Assembly: GCA_949316235.1 (NCBI GenBank)
Contig: OX438752.1
Coordinates: 2,999,001 to 3,063,000, forward strand
Direction of reading: 5' to 3'
DNA from: Oegoconia quadripuncta
Lineage: Eukaryota; Arthropoda; Insecta; Lepidoptera; Autostichidae
Length of the DNA: 64,000 nt
Shown here: piece after piece, positions 26,284-37,800 of the stretch
Position numbering within the stretch: the first letter of the stretch is position 1
Layout: each line of letters starts with the position of its first letter
Notes under the pieces: generated by a model
The model's database searches: none
What the model saw: the letters and a program-made list of their open reading frames with translations, nothing else
What the model was told of the DNA's origin: nothing
Translations under genes and position numbers: made by a program

Positions 26284-26404
26284 ACATACAGATTGACAAT
26301 AAAATAAAAAAATAAAAAAAATTGCTAAACTGAATTTTCTACCTCAATGCTCAGATTGGCACTACCTTTGTACTTGCCCTATCGTTATTACTCTGTCATC
26401 TAAC

Positions 26405-26510
26405 TCATATTACAAATGTGAAAGTTTGGATGTTTGTTTGTTAATAAATTACCGCGATAAAGTTATTCCACGAAAGCGAAGCTGCGGGCGGAGAGCTGGT
26501 ATGTAATATT
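26405..26510 (+). mobile_element. LEP1/Helitron-like element, internally deleted
   Basis: CATATTACAAATGTGAAAGT, TTGGATGTTTGTTTGTTAAT, then CGAAGCTGCGGGCGGAGAGC and TGGTATGT. Confidence 0.55.
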
Positions 26511-26528
26511 TTGATGCAGTAAAGAATA

Positions 26529-26529
<1 letters not shown>

Positions 26530-26564
<35 letters not shown>
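26530..26564. repeat. Poly-A tract (about 35 bp)
   Basis: Uninterrupted A run preceding CGAATGAATGAATGC. Confidence 0.95.
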
Positions 26565-26565
<1 letters not shown>

Positions 26566-26569
26566 GAAT

Positions 26570-27690
26570 GAATGAATGCCCACCAGTTGCTTATACACTA
26601 CCAACCACGACACTGTCATGTACGACCAGCTGATGAATCAGTCAACATTTTGACAAGATGTGTTCTGAAAGCATTCTTAGAATACAGGAATAGATCAACT
26701 TCACTAAATTGATTGTTATATGTACGAGTAAAATGGAATTACGTTTAAAATATTTTAGAGCGATGATTTTTTATAATTTTAAAAGTTCTCTCTCTCACAC
26801 ACAGCACACTGCACACTGCACAGTCTTGCAAATGTTTAAAATGTAAAGAAAAGTATTTTGAAAGGCAATAAACATAATATTTTGGTTATAACATGTTATT
26901 TTTTTAAGTTACGCAAAACTTTTAGTGTGACCTACGTATACTGATGACTGACTGACTGACTGAAATCATTCTTTGGGATAAGTCCGCCGTTGTACTTAAT
27001 TTAAGTATCAATGCAAAATTAATGTATTGCCTTTTTGTACAATAAAGCGTTTACAAACAAACTGATTTTATATGAAATGAAATAAAATAAAAATGCTAGA
27101 AGTGTGAACCTAATTTTTGGATTTCTAAATTATGACATGTAAATATTTAACATTGAACTATACTGAGAAATCGAATGGATTCAGAGAGATAGCATCCCGA
27201 AAAATTCCTTTCATCCTAATGTAATGACTCGAGAATCTAGAGGAATGAACGTAAGCAGTGCCAGCCACATCGGGTAAAGCCAGATTAAATGAATCCTGAA
27301 GAAGCTCTCGATAAAGTATTGCCTCAAGGTGGGATAGTAAATGCGGAACGCTTGTATGACATGAAGTGTATTCTAGTAACCCAAAGTGAGAAATAGAACC
27401 AGTGAGTAAGAACTCTCCTTTGTTTTAATACAGTCCACCACAGAAATAATACGGTTCCGTTTTATTAATTTTAGTACAGAACACTAAAACAGAATTAATA
27501 TGAGAGGGCTCGTTCATCCATCGCAAACACAAATCTACATAAGCCTAATGCTCGATACGCAGCTCTTTGTCACTGATATGATTTTTATGTCAGGTATTGC
27601 CACATCGCTCTCATGCGTAAGTGGATGTCACATAATATATAAAGAACTAAAGAAATTTAAAAGAAAAAATATAGTCATCATCAGCCCGTA
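26570..27690. other. Intergenic sequence, mostly unclassified
   Basis: A LINE 3' tail lies at 26970-27060 (GATAAGTCCGCCGTTGTACT, GTACAATAAAGCGTTTACAA), matching 53070-53135. The rest shows no recognised gene. Confidence 0.45.
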
Positions 27691-27691
27691 A

Positions 27692-27968
27692 ACATTCCAA
27701 TGCAGGGATATAGGCCTTCACTCGTCCACCGCGCTGGCCCAAAATGGGGGAGGACGGGGGGGGACTTCACATGCCTTTGAATTTTTATTTGTAAGGCATG
27801 CAGGTTTCCTCACGATGCTTTCCTTCACCGTGAGCAGTCGGATAAATACATGCACATAAATAATTAACTGAAATTTAAAAACTCATTGGTACATGGCCAG
27901 CCTGGGAATCGAACCCGGACCTCCCAAATTGGGAGACCGCGCCTTAACCGCTGAGCCAGTACTCTAGT
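27692..27968 (-). mobile_element. SINE-D copy
   Basis: Head (complement) GAATCGAACCCGGACCTCCC and CCTTAACCGCTGAGCCAGTA is tRNA-like. The body has GCATGCAGGTTTCCTCACGA and CCTTCACCGTGAGCAGTCG. Reference for SINE-D. Confidence 0.75.
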
Positions 27969-27969
27969 A

Positions 27970-28500
27970 AAAAATATAGTAGCGGCTCTTTATTTTGATA
28001 TGAGCAAGGCTTTCGATTTTGTTGACCAGGACAAGCTGACGGTATAAGAAGAACAGCAAATGATTGGTTTGTTAATTATCTACGTAATAGTCAGGTATGT
28101 GTGGAAATAGTTAAAACAAGCAAAAAAGAGAATAAAACCTATAAGAGAGTTATTACCCGATCTAACTATAAACTTAAATAGTTGCGGAGTTCCTCAAGGA
28201 ACAGTACTAGGTCCATTACTTTTATTATACTTTATATAAATGATCTACCCAAAATGGCCAATCATGCATCAATTCTATTCGCTAACTATACCACCATATA
28301 GAGGCTAAAGATAAAAATAGGAAGACTGATGTGAACGACTTTGTAATTGAAATTAATAAAACAGTTAAAAATATAATTTGTTGGATCGAAACAAATAATC
28401 TTGAGGTAAACATTAAAAAGACAAAATTTATGCAATTCGATACATATAGAAATAAAAAACTTAAATTAAATGTAACCTTCCTATAATGGACAATTAATAA
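27970..28500 (+). pseudogene. Degenerate reverse transcriptase domain of a non-LTR element
   Basis: Frames show YFDMSKAFDFVDQDK (the first catalytic Asp region), SCGVPQGTVLGPLL-like residues around 28183-28222, and SILFANYTT where an active enzyme has ADD. Stops and frameshifts separate the blocks. Both Asp of the catalytic pair are replaced (Asn, Tyr), so the copy is dead. Probably Jockey/CR1-like, consistent with the 3' remnants at 38607. Confidence 0.7.
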
Positions 28501-28810
28501 AGTATACCTACAGTATACTACATTTTAGGTATTATCGTAGACGAGAACTGTAGCTGGAAACTTCACATAGATGTCGTACGTGACCGCTTTATTAGATTTG
28601 TCTTTGCCCTTCGCCTCCTCTAACTTCAATAGGCCCTGCTCACATATCCTGCACACGTTGCCTCTTACAGTATGGCTTTTACAGTATGGCTTTATTATCT
28701 GGGGAAATAGCTCAGACATTGAACGAGTGCAATGTAGTTCAAAGCGCAGAAAAGATGTGTAAGGTCACTCTGTGGTGCAAATTTTCTAGACTCGTATAGA
28801 ACCTTATTCA
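28500..28810 (+). pseudogene. Continuation of the LINE remnant (post-RT)
   Basis: Fragments TYILGIIVDENCSWKLHI-like and YGFIIWGNSSDIERVQ resemble the thumb-to-C-terminal segment that at 38600 reads YGILLWGNAADI. Frames are interrupted. Confidence 0.5.
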
Positions 28811-28811
28811 G

Positions 28812-29185
28812 GGCTTTTTGGCGGGATCTGGGCGAGTGAAGTTGCAATTTTCTTTATAATTCTGGTAATTTGTCCATTCTGACTTTTGAAGCTTAATAAT
28901 GGCAGGATATTGTGCAGCAAAAGTTAGTGATGGTGTACAAGTGAAGGGAAGTGTAAATTAAAATGCGTAACGGAGCTTTCGGGTTCCCACAAGAAGCCAC
29001 CAAAATCTTTTGTAAAGCATTCTGCCACGTTACTTAAGAATGACTTGACCATGTCTAGCCAAGTATACGACGAACTACTGAGACTGACTTATAAACTGAA
29101 GAAATAAGAGAAATAAGACATGGCTGCATGGGCTTAGATCCCTTTGCCTTCTCCAAGAGGCGAGAATAAAAAGAAAAAAAAGAAC
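28812..29185 (-). repeat. Repeat family F, copy 3
   Basis: TTTTTGGCGGGATCTGGGCG to TAGATCCCTTTGCCTTCTCC. Confidence 0.7.
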
Positions 29186-29375
29186 CTAATTCAAACAGTA
29201 CAAACTTCTTACGTTCACTTATAATTCTATACATAAAGCAATTTTATTTGTTTGTAAGAGAACAGCCAGAACGTTATTCCATACAAATTATGCCAAATAT
29301 TAAACAGATACGACCTAGGGGGCTAAATTTTGATGAAATGGTCTACACGAACGAGGTCACATACAACAGCTAGTA

Positions 29376-29530
29376 AATAAATATTTCGGACACTTTCACA
29401 AATCATCTAATAGTCCCATACTAAACACATTTTGTACTATGGATAACGGGTAAACACACATAATTGTATAAACTTGACAGATTTCGCTAACAGGGTTACT
29501 ATCCACTACACCAATCGCATTAGACGATTT
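29376..29530 (-). mobile_element. SINE-B copy, B-box deleted
   Basis: TTTCGGACACTTTCACAAAT, AGTCCCATACTAAACACATT, AGGGTTACTATCCACTACAC and CAATCG. The segment with the B-box is missing. Confidence 0.75.
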
Positions 29531-29714
29531 TTAGCGCAAAATCCCTTACTCGCCTTTGAAGATACCCACGGGAAGAGATGGGTTAGTTCCCTTAGTTCGA
29601 TTATTTTACGTGTCAAAATCACACAGCGCGTTTCTTTTCTGAAAAAATGCTAACTTTGAATTTTTCTTTGAATACTTCGAACAAGCAGCTAGATACTACG
29701 AATTATTATTATTT

Positions 29715-30007
29715 TTATGCGCAACGGGTTAGCACTTGACCTCATTCACACATGATGTTAAATGAAGATGAGGCCGAAGGTGGAAGGGTACTCGGACCTC
29801 TCAACATATTTGGGGGACTGACTGTCTTATCTCTGACAACCGGAACACAACAATGCTAATTAACATTGCTGCTTGGCGGCAGATTTAGATAGCATGGTGG
29901 TAGCTAGCCAGGCGGACATTGAAAATGCCCTACCACAAACCGAGAACCCCGCGACCTCCGATTCGTAAACCCAATGTTGTTTACATTGAGCTACGGAGGC
30001 GGTTACT
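29715..30007 (-). mobile_element. SINE-C copy
   Basis: ATGCGCAACGGGTTAGCACT to ATTGAGCTACGGAGGCGGTT, with part of the head-proximal body deleted. Confidence 0.83.
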
Positions 30008-30009
30008 GT

Positions 30010-30500
30010 ACTAAATACGACACATGTTTTATAAAATCGCAACCGTGGTCACACACAAGCACAACCGAAAAACTAGCATAAATCGGTTTAACGTTGAGTT
30101 CAGATAACTAATCTGCGTTTTATTTTGCTTTCTAATATTATCGCAAATAATCGTAACAAAATGGTAAACAAAACGGTCATTGACTGCACTTTGAGTGTTT
30201 TTATATCATTTGTTATTATGTTTTTATAGATGATTATTAATGTTTATGATGGACAGAGTAAATTTATCGCAGATAACCGTTTTTTCTGTAATGAGTAAGA
30301 GAACCGGCTATTAGGGACATTATATGTGGCTCTATTAGCAGGGGGTGAGTGAGGAATTGGGAAATGAAGCAGGAGAAGAGTATCAAAATTGTATTAAAAC
30401 CTATACAAGGCAACACGGACAGTGACAAGCCACAGAATAAAAAATAGAAAAAACCTAAAACTGCCAGTAACGCCGGCTATAATAGTGACCTAACTGAAAC
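30010..30500. other. Intergenic sequence without recognised gene
   Basis: AT-rich; nothing recognised. Confidence 0.4.
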
Positions 30501-30504
30501 TTTA

Positions 30505-30855
30505 CAATTATGGAATACTGCTGTCACCTCTGGGATGGTTCAGTCAAGTACCAACGAGCTGCACACGATTCTGTGGAACGACGTGCCATGACACGTTTAT
30601 AGGAGGGATTCCACCCGTATATAGTTAATATACCGAACATTCGCACTAAGAAGTTCGATTCTTCATTCATCATCCGAACAGCCAAGGCATGAACTCCCTT
30701 CCGGCGTCAGTCTTTCCTGAATCCTACAACCTTGGGATTTTCAAGAGCAGAGTAAATAGGCATTAACTGGGATTTCGTGCTTCATCTTCGACTACATCGT
30801 CAGTTTCCATCAGGTGAGATTGTGATCAAACGTGAATCCAGTCAATCATAAAAAA
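30505..30855 (+). pseudogene. LINE C-terminal remnant
   Basis: Reads CCHLWDGSVKYQRAAHDSVE then RRAMTRL, and later PFRRQSFLNPTTLGFSKAE with stops. The C-x-H-L-W-D-G segment and the later L-G-x-F-K-x-R-V-N-R pattern are typical of a widespread insect LINE. The tail ends CCAGTCAATCATAAAAAAA. Minus fragments of the same family are at 43095-43260 and 63165-63210. Confidence 0.6.
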
Positions 30856-30857
30856 AA

Positions 30858-31315
30858 TTGTAATGTAATTAATAATTAATGTAATGTAATTAAGAATTAA
30901 TGTAAAATAATTAATAATTAATGTAATGTAATTAATAATTAATGTAATGTAATTAATAATTAATGTAATTTAATTATTTATTTATTTATTTTTCTCTATT
31001 TATTAGTTGTATGTTTGTTTATAACTACTGTTTTTGTAAGTGTACTCGCTGTCTACTTTTACGTTACCTCATCAATTTGTCTCCTTACTGAGTTTGCTGG
31101 AAGAGATCTCTTATAGAGATAAGCTCGCCTTTTGTATATTTTAATATTCTCCTGTTTTTTGTTTTGTTTGACGTGTATGCTTATATACAATAAAGTGTTA
31201 AATATTAACAATAAATAAATAAATAAATAATGTAAAGTAATTAATAATTAATGTAATGTAATTAATAATTAATGTAATGCAATTAATAATGAATGCAATG
31301 TATTTTGTTTTAGAT
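30858..31315. repeat. (TAATTAATAATTAATGTAATG)n array interrupted by a LINE tail
   Basis: A 21-bp AT-rich unit repeats at 30858-30972 and again at 31222-31310. The intervening 30985-31205 is a LINE 3' tail (GCTGGAAGAGATCTCTTATA, GAGATAAGCTCGCC, ACAATAAAGTGTTAAA), the inverse of 63795-64000. Confidence 0.7.
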
Positions 31316-31762
31316 AACAATACATGGAGGTTAAAATAAAGCTAAAACAAAAATTTGGGCTTACTAAAAAATGCTGCCAGCGTTCTTCGCTGAATGAAGA
31401 TCGTTAAGGGAGCAAATAGTGATATCGGCTAGACGCATATATTTTTTAAGACTTCGACTACATATTTAAGAAAGCTAAAGTGAGCGTGAAGGTGGATGCA
31501 CTGGATTTGCGTTAACATAATATCCATTTTAAAGCGTTTGTACTTCACACGAGAGAACTTCTCAACGAAAGGCGCAGCGTTCCAGCGATTCCGAGGAAGG
31601 CTGATGAGCACCAGTACCAGAAATCCATGGGCCCATTAGCCAGCAAATAAAAGATGTATTGTTATTATAATAGCCTTGTCCCATCTTCTAACTACAAGTA
31701 CCAAAACCGCTTCCGTTGACGCTTCAGCAGAAATCATCACGTGGACCTCTCACCTATTTGAG

Positions 31763-31830
31763 ACGACCGGTTGGTTTAGTGGAGAGTGACCCCGTCAGCG
31801 ACACCAACGGTTGCGGGTTCGAATCGTTCG
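31763..31830 (+). mobile_element. SINE-B head fragment
   Basis: GACGACCGGTTGGTTTAGTG to GGTTGCGGGTTCGAATCG, then truncated. Confidence 0.8.
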
Positions 31831-31978
31831 AAAAAAAAAATGGCCTATCACCTCCGACACTAGACGACGTCACTGCTTGTGGTCCCGCCCGATTTCTTGC
31901 CAGTAGATACTACCTATAATATTCCCATAATTTTCTAAACGGTGTACATCGATATTATTATAATATATACTTATAATA

Positions 31979-32330
31979 AGGTTCCAGTGGACATTCAAAA
32001 TTTACCTTTAAATAAATTCAAAACCATCATAAAACAGACATTATTTACCAAAGGCTATTATAAAATTTCTGACTATCTGGATGATAAGCAAGCATGGACA
32101 TAGACCGCTCGGCGATATTCAGCCTAATTATACAATATAATATAATTGTAACCCAAACTTATTTAAAAGAGCAACCCTTGAGTTTCTTGCTCGTTCTTCT
32201 CTGGGGAATCTGCTTTGCGAATGAGCAATAATGTCACTAATTTTAATATTAAGATAAAAAATGTGACGTTTTCAAGTGATAATCTTTATCCTACGAAATA
32301 TATATTTTTTGACTTTGACTTTGACTACGC
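31979..32330 (+). pseudogene. LINE (Jockey/CR1-like) C-terminal remnant
   Basis: Reads NKVPVDIQNLPLNKFKTIIK-like residues, then [16 protein letters not shown] and a stop at about 32102. A tail with TCTCTGGGGAATCTGCTTTG and a TTTGACTTTGACTTTGAC end follows. 5' truncated. Confidence 0.7.
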
Positions 32331-32334
32331 ACTC

Positions 32335-33075
32335 TCGCGAAATCCATTCCTGCGAATGTCAATTCGCGAGAACGAATTTCGCAATTCTGAAGTACAGTCG
32401 TAAAATGAAACCGTTTTCACAATTTTTCTTACTTTGTATATTTTAGAATAACTATCATTTGGTATTCGCGTTTAGAGTGTACAAGCAGCAGATCCCAGTA
32501 TCCACCTTTAAATTGAAACATGACTAAATCTTTTTACGCAAGTGTATATATAACCTATTCACATATTTTTAGACGTGACTGAACATCATTTCAAAGGATT
32601 CCAACACCATCTTTGAACAACCCAGGTAAAAACGTCTCATGCATCAGCATGCGTAAGCTAAAAATATATGCCCAATTGAGCAGACGACGGTACTAACGTA
32701 ATACTGTCAACAAACACGTACAGTCGCCTACCTGTCTGGCATAACACATCAGCTCCATTTAAAACCTAAATACCACTTAATAACAACCAACATCACTCTT
32801 GACCACTTCACAATTAAAAAAAAACTCTGTTAGCATGAAAAGACTTAAAAAAACCTATTGCAAAAAATGTCACTTCAATGTTAAATAAATGAAGATTTGT
32901 TTGACCTCTCTCGTAAGTGAGGCAAGGTGATCTAATATGGACTAGCTGTTGCCGGCGACTTCGGTCGCTGGTTGTGACTCTGGTATGGACAGATTTTTCC
33001 AAAAATTATAATCAATAGACCATCCTTGTTTTAACATAAATAACAATATCAGTAATTAAAAATGAGCATTTAGTT
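32335..33075. other. Intergenic sequence without recognised gene
   Basis: No gene or repeat family recognised with confidence. Confidence 0.4.
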
Positions 33076-33076
33076 T

Positions 33077-33310
33077 TATGCACAACGAATTAACACTTGA
33101 CCCCAATCACACCTGATGTTAAGTAAAATTGACGCAGTGGAAGTGTGCTAACCCGGAAAACTCATCTTATTTGGGGGACTGGCATTCTTATCTGATAACT
33201 GGAACGTAGGTGACAATTATATTAACATTGCTGTTTGGCGACAGACTTATATAAGATGGTGGTAGCTAGCCAGGCGGACAACTCAAATACCCTACCACCA
33301 ATCAAACCAA
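33077..33310 (-). mobile_element. SINE-C copy, head lost
   Basis: ATGCACAACGAATTAACACT to TACCCTACCACCAATCAAAC; diverged. Confidence 0.8.
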
Positions 33311-33344
33311 TATTTTGTGTTTTTCGGGCGCCATTTTGGATTTA

Positions 33345-33470
33345 TATATATATTCTTTATTGCACATAAAAAAACATGTTGACAATCAGTCGGAAATATT
33401 GTACAAAGGTGAGCTTATCTCTAATAGAGATCTCTTCCAACCAACCTCAGTGGTGGTTAGATTTATTAAC
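33345..33470 (-). repeat. LINE 3' tail with conserved hairpin
   Basis: TTCTTTATTGCACATAAAAA and GTGAGCTTATCTCTAATAGA then GATCTCTTCCAACC. Confidence 0.6.
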
Positions 33471-33589
33471 CTAACATGATTCCTACGACATTCTGGGGAT
33501 CAAAATGAACACACCTTGCACCTCAAGGCAATCGAAACAAGCCTTTAAATTATATACAAGTTACATACAACCAAAATAGAAGGTTTTCA

Positions 33590-34075
33590 TATTTCATTAT
33601 TAATTGTGAAATAGCCTGGCATGCGAACGATCTGATTATGTCCAGGGATGATTATCATCTAAATAGTCTGGTATTTTATAATATGCTTTGTTAATAAGTT
33701 TCTGTTTTATAGTATCTTTAAATTTATTGAGAGGAAGATTTTATATATCAACTGGAACCTTATTGAAAAAACGTATACATAACCCTTTGAATTACTTACT
33801 GACTTTGCGGAGGCGACTTATGTGACCTGCAAGTTTATCTTTATTTCTTGTATTGACATCATGTTTATCACTATTTTTTCCTAAATGATGCTATATTTTT
33901 TTGACATACCTAAATTAGATTTTCAAAAATGTACTGTGACGAAAAGGTTCGAATGTTATACACTTTAAACCTATCTCTAAGTGACACTGCAGGTCTCAAT
34001 CGATAAATTGCGCGAACGGCTCGTTTTTGTAAAACAAAGATTCTATTTATATCCGCTAATATTGTCAAGAGCTAA
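33590..34075 (-). repeat. LINE (Jockey/CR1-like) 3' region
   Basis: Complement encodes degraded parts of the RLHKVSKSF...YNKVP region (TTATTGAAAAAACGTATACA, GACTTTGCGGAGGCGACTTA). Same family as 47380-47985 and 38607-39053. Confidence 0.6.
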
Positions 34076-34448
34076 ACCGATATGCATTAAAAAAAATTGT
34101 CCCCACTCGCATTTGGCCGATTGTATAATCGAATTCGATTACTAACAACTCCACAGACTCAATAAAAAACTTACCTTCGTTAAATCTTCAAAACTCTACG
34201 CTCTTTGGACTGTCCTCCGTCAAAATACATCTTATTGCTTAATTCATAGAGTCCAAATTCGACCGACAGTCTTTATTCCCACGGTTTTTTCCCTTTAAGA
34301 TTTGTCACGCTGTTGTCTTGGATCGTCGAGCAATTAGGCTTCCGGGTTGTGATTCGATGAATCTGGAAAAATAGGAAAAATCGATTATATTAGTATCGAA
34401 AGTGGACCTATGCGAAATGGACGATTCGCAAAGTGGAAGATTTTTTTT

Positions 34449-34770
34449 TATGCGCAACGGGTGGACCTCAAGCACACCTGATATTAAGTGAAGATAAGGT
34501 CGAAGGTGAAAGCGTACCTACTGACCCGGAAACCCCAACAAATTTGGGGGACTGGCTATCTTATCTGTGACAACCGGAACACAACAATGCTAATTAACAT
34601 TGCTGCTTGGCGACAGATTTAAATAAGATAGTGGTAGCTAGCCAGGCGGACATTTAAAATGCCCTACCACCAACCAAACCGAGTACTTAAACATGTACCC
34701 TGCTGGGGATCGAACCCGCGACCTCCGAATAGTAAACCCAATGTTGTTTACATTGAGCCAGGAGGCGGTG
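34449..34770 (-). mobile_element. SINE-C full-length copy
   Basis: ATGCGCAACGGGTGGACCTC to TACATTGAGCCAGGAGGCGG, including GGGGATCGAACCCGCGACCT. Confidence 0.87.
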
Positions 34771-34879
34771 TGACATTTAATATTTTTATTTGCATATCAC
34801 ATAGTAACACATCTGTAATAAGACCTGCCGTAATTCGGGTGTACGGCCACGTAGAAGAATGATGAAAAAAAATTGCATA

Positions 34880-34985
34880 CAAACCGAGTACTTAAACATG
34901 TACCCCGCTGGGGATCGAACCCGCGACCTCCGATATCAGATCAGGTAAACCCAATGTTGTTTACATTGAGCCACGGAGGCGGTTA
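34880..34985 (-). mobile_element. SINE-C head fragment
   Basis: ACCGAGTACTTAAACATGTA, GGGGATCGAACCCGCGACCT and TGAGCCACGGAGGCGG, 110 bp from the preceding copy in the same orientation. Confidence 0.82.
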
Positions 34986-35339
34986 TTATGTTTGTCATGA
35001 TGATTTCAAATGTTATACTTATAACTTACCAATTCAAACTTTTTTGAATTTTAAAATTAAGTATGTTTTATTACTATATAAATCTACACTATACTTATAG
35101 CAAGCTACTTATTTGATAGAAAACTCTTTTATTCTGTCACTGTCACTGAGAGGTACTCTTTTTTTTTTAAATTACGAACTTGAAGCAAAAATCATTCGCT
35201 TACTGGACTGAGGTATGGTCATTACTCCACCGACAAGATATAAATTGAAGACGTATCCATAGTAAAGACTCTAGTTTTGGAATTGACATTGGCATAATAC
35301 CGATAAATGAACTCAATAACAATGTTTACTTTATGATTA

Positions 35340-35475
35340 TTGCCGAAAGACCGGCGTACAAGGCGCCTCAACCAATCAGTGACGTCATGCCAGCTCATCG
35401 TCCAATCAAGCTGTTTACCAGGGTGCAGCGGTACTTACACACCCTGGCCTGCACCCTTATTGGTTAGTGTTGCTG
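35340..35475. promoter_or_regulatory. CRE/CCAAT-rich segment
   Basis: A GC-richer island with TGACGTCA (CRE core) at about 35380, CCAAT at about 35372 and 35401, an inverted CCAAT (ATTGG) at about 35458, and a CAGGGTGCAGCG / CCTGCACCCTT inverted pair. Such a cluster could be a promoter, possibly for the unlocated first exon of the minus-strand gene, but no transcript start is visible and it may be part of a repeat. Confidence 0.22.
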
Positions 35476-35479
35476 GCTC

Positions 35480-35960
35480 ATAGAAAAGTGTTGTAAAACC
35501 TCTTTTTGTAATCTTACCAAATGTTTTACTGGCTGATATTCTTTTGAATTTAGGTATGTTCGTAGTTTCAAAGTTGTTTTTTTTATATACATCTTGTCAC
35601 ATGAAATTTTACCTAAGTACACAATATGTCTGAATGAAGATAATTTTTATTCTAATTTAATTAGAACCTGCTGTAAAAGAACGAGTAGCAATATTTACTC
35701 CTACAAAAAGACCATTACCTAGTTGTTCCTGCGTTGACGTGGCGACAAACCAATGATATTATATTATCATACCGCTTCCCCTTATTACTGTATTACTACT
35801 TTAGTAACTTATTAGTAATCTGTGGTATTACTCTTACATTATATTTATGTTATTCTTTCCTTGGTCATAATTTTATTAATTATCTGTATAAATATTCAGT
35901 ATATATATAAAATAATGTTTAATTTTATCTATATGCAATATTTAGTTATGTGGATGGATT
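35480..35960. other. Intergenic sequence without recognised gene
   Basis: AT-rich; nothing recognised. Confidence 0.4.
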
Positions 35961-35964
35961 TGCA

Positions 35965-36220
35965 TTTGTACTGACCCGGGAACCCCGTCTTATTTGGGGG
36001 ACTGGCTATCTTATCTCTGTCAACCGGGACACAACAATGCTATTAGCATTGCTGTTTGGCGGCATATTTAGATAAGATGGTGGTAGCTAGCCATGTGGAC
36101 ATTTAAAATGCCCTACCACCAACCAAACCGAGTACTAAATATGTACCCCGCTGGGGATCGAACCCGCGACCTCCGAATCGTAAACCCAATGTTGTTTACA
36201 TTGAGCCACGGAGTGGTTAA
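35965..36220 (-). mobile_element. SINE-C copy, 3' truncated
   Basis: GTACTGACCCGGGAACCCCG to TTGTTTACATTGAGCCACGG, with an intact B-box (GGATCGAACCC complement). Confidence 0.85.
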
Positions 36221-36224
36221 ATAA

Positions 36225-36735
36225 ATAAAATAAAAAATAAAAAACCATTTTTTCAGACAAAGTTTGTCCATTTCCAGTTAGTATACAAATTCATAAAACT
36301 ATGTTTATTTTTATTTTTTATTTTATTTTATTTTATTTACATAGAATAAACAGCATTATTACAAATTCTTATTCAGAAAACTAATACCAAACTTATGCCA
36401 ATTAAAGATTCTTAACACAAATTAAAAAAAAACTATCAGATTCATCGAATTACACATTTACGTACGTGTAATTCGATGACTCGACGGAAAACAATTGACT
36501 TTATCCTTTCGGAAATCATCCTCATGATACTGCTGTTATACTTTAAGATATTTAATTTAGAGTTGTAATTAATCCAATTATTTGATTTGTTAATAATCGA
36601 TATACCTTGTAAAGCAATAAATAAATGACGTAGGTATACTTAACTTTTGCTATAAATAAATTATTAATAACAATATGCTGTCCGATTGTTTGGTTTTTAA
36701 AGACATAAATAGTCATTTGATAATGTTGATTTGAC
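36225..36735. other. Intergenic AT-rich sequence
   Basis: TTTTATTTTATTTTATTT at about 36310-36335 and the short palindrome ACGTACGT; no gene. Confidence 0.4.
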
Positions 36736-36779
36736 ATGATGTTTAAATTTTTTCTCAGTTTAATGTATCCGGCATTAAA

Positions 36780-37130
36780 TTAAATGTAATTAGGGAGTTA
36801 AGCAGTGTGAATGAAGGCGTAGTGACAAAGATTGAAAAAGGTATGCCAAGATGGTTTGGACATGTGGAGAGGATGAATGAAAGAAGACTTACGAAAGAGA
36901 TATAGGAAGCGAATGTGGATGGTAGTGTTGGTAGGGAAGACCACGGCGAACGTAACATGATCAAATCGGCGACGTCTTAAAGAAAGACCAAGTCAAGAGT
37001 ACCCCAAACCGACGAGCATGTATGAACAACCTTATGAGAGTGAATGAAGCAAAAGAGGTGTGTCAGGATCTTAGCAAGTGGAAGTCTGTGGTCTCTGCCT
37101 ACCCCTACGGGAAACAGGCGTGACATTATA
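36780..37130 (+). pseudogene. RTE-type LINE C-terminal remnant, copy 1
   Basis: Reads [20 protein letters not shown] then [13 protein letters not shown] with a stop and a one-base loss (GGTAGGGAAGACC) relative to the copy at 39700. The tail is GGTCTCTGCCTACCCCTACG then GGAAACAGGCGTGACATTAT. Confidence 0.75.
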
Positions 37131-37199
37131 TATAAATGTATCCTAAGGTAACTCTGAAAAGCAGGGTTTTTTGTAGAAGCGGAAATGTCCGTCATACAT

Positions 37200-37800
37200 A
37201 ACGATCAAAATCAAATCAAAAATCAAAAATCAAAAATGTTTTTATTTCGTAAGTTATAAGAATAACATTTGAAATCGTCATGACATACAGTTATCGCTCA
37301 TTCACTAGGCAGTCTCCCCAGAGAAGAACAAGCAAGAAACTCCGGGGTTGCTCTTTTTAAATAAGTCAATACAAATACAATTTGAATTTTTTTTTTTTTT
37401 TTTATGCATAACGGGTTGGTACTTGACCTCAATCACACCTGAAATACCTAGTTGTAAAATTTATGATTCGACAAAGAAAAATAAGAATAAAATATACTGG
37501 ATAATGGCGAGCGGTTCATGTCCACGTATTCTTATCATCCTGATAGTCAGAAATTTTATAATAGATACCCTTTGGCACATAGTTTCCGTTTAATGGTTGT
37601 TTTAAATTTATTTAAAGGCAAATTTTGAATGTCTACCGGAACCTTATTGTAAAAGCGTATACATTGTCCCTTGAATGACTTAGTGACTTTGTGTAAGCGA
37701 CTGCTATGGACAGCAAGTTTATTTTTATATCTTGTATTAACATTGCGTATTTCACAATTTCTCCTAAACAAATGTAGATTCATTCTTACGTACATTAAGT
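37200..37800 (-). pseudogene. LINE (Jockey/CR1-like) C-terminal remnant
   Basis: Minus frame reads NVNTRYKNKLAVHSSRLHKV then TKSFKGQCIRFYNKVPVDIQ, ending near a SINE-C scrap (37399-37445) that interrupts the tail. The 3' end is an AAATCAAAAATC repeat at 37200-37238. Confidence 0.72.
37399..37445 (-). mobile_element. SINE-C 3' fragment
   Basis: Poly-T, then ATGCATAACGGGTTGGTACT and TGACCTCAATCACACCTGA; nested in a LINE tail. Confidence 0.7.
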
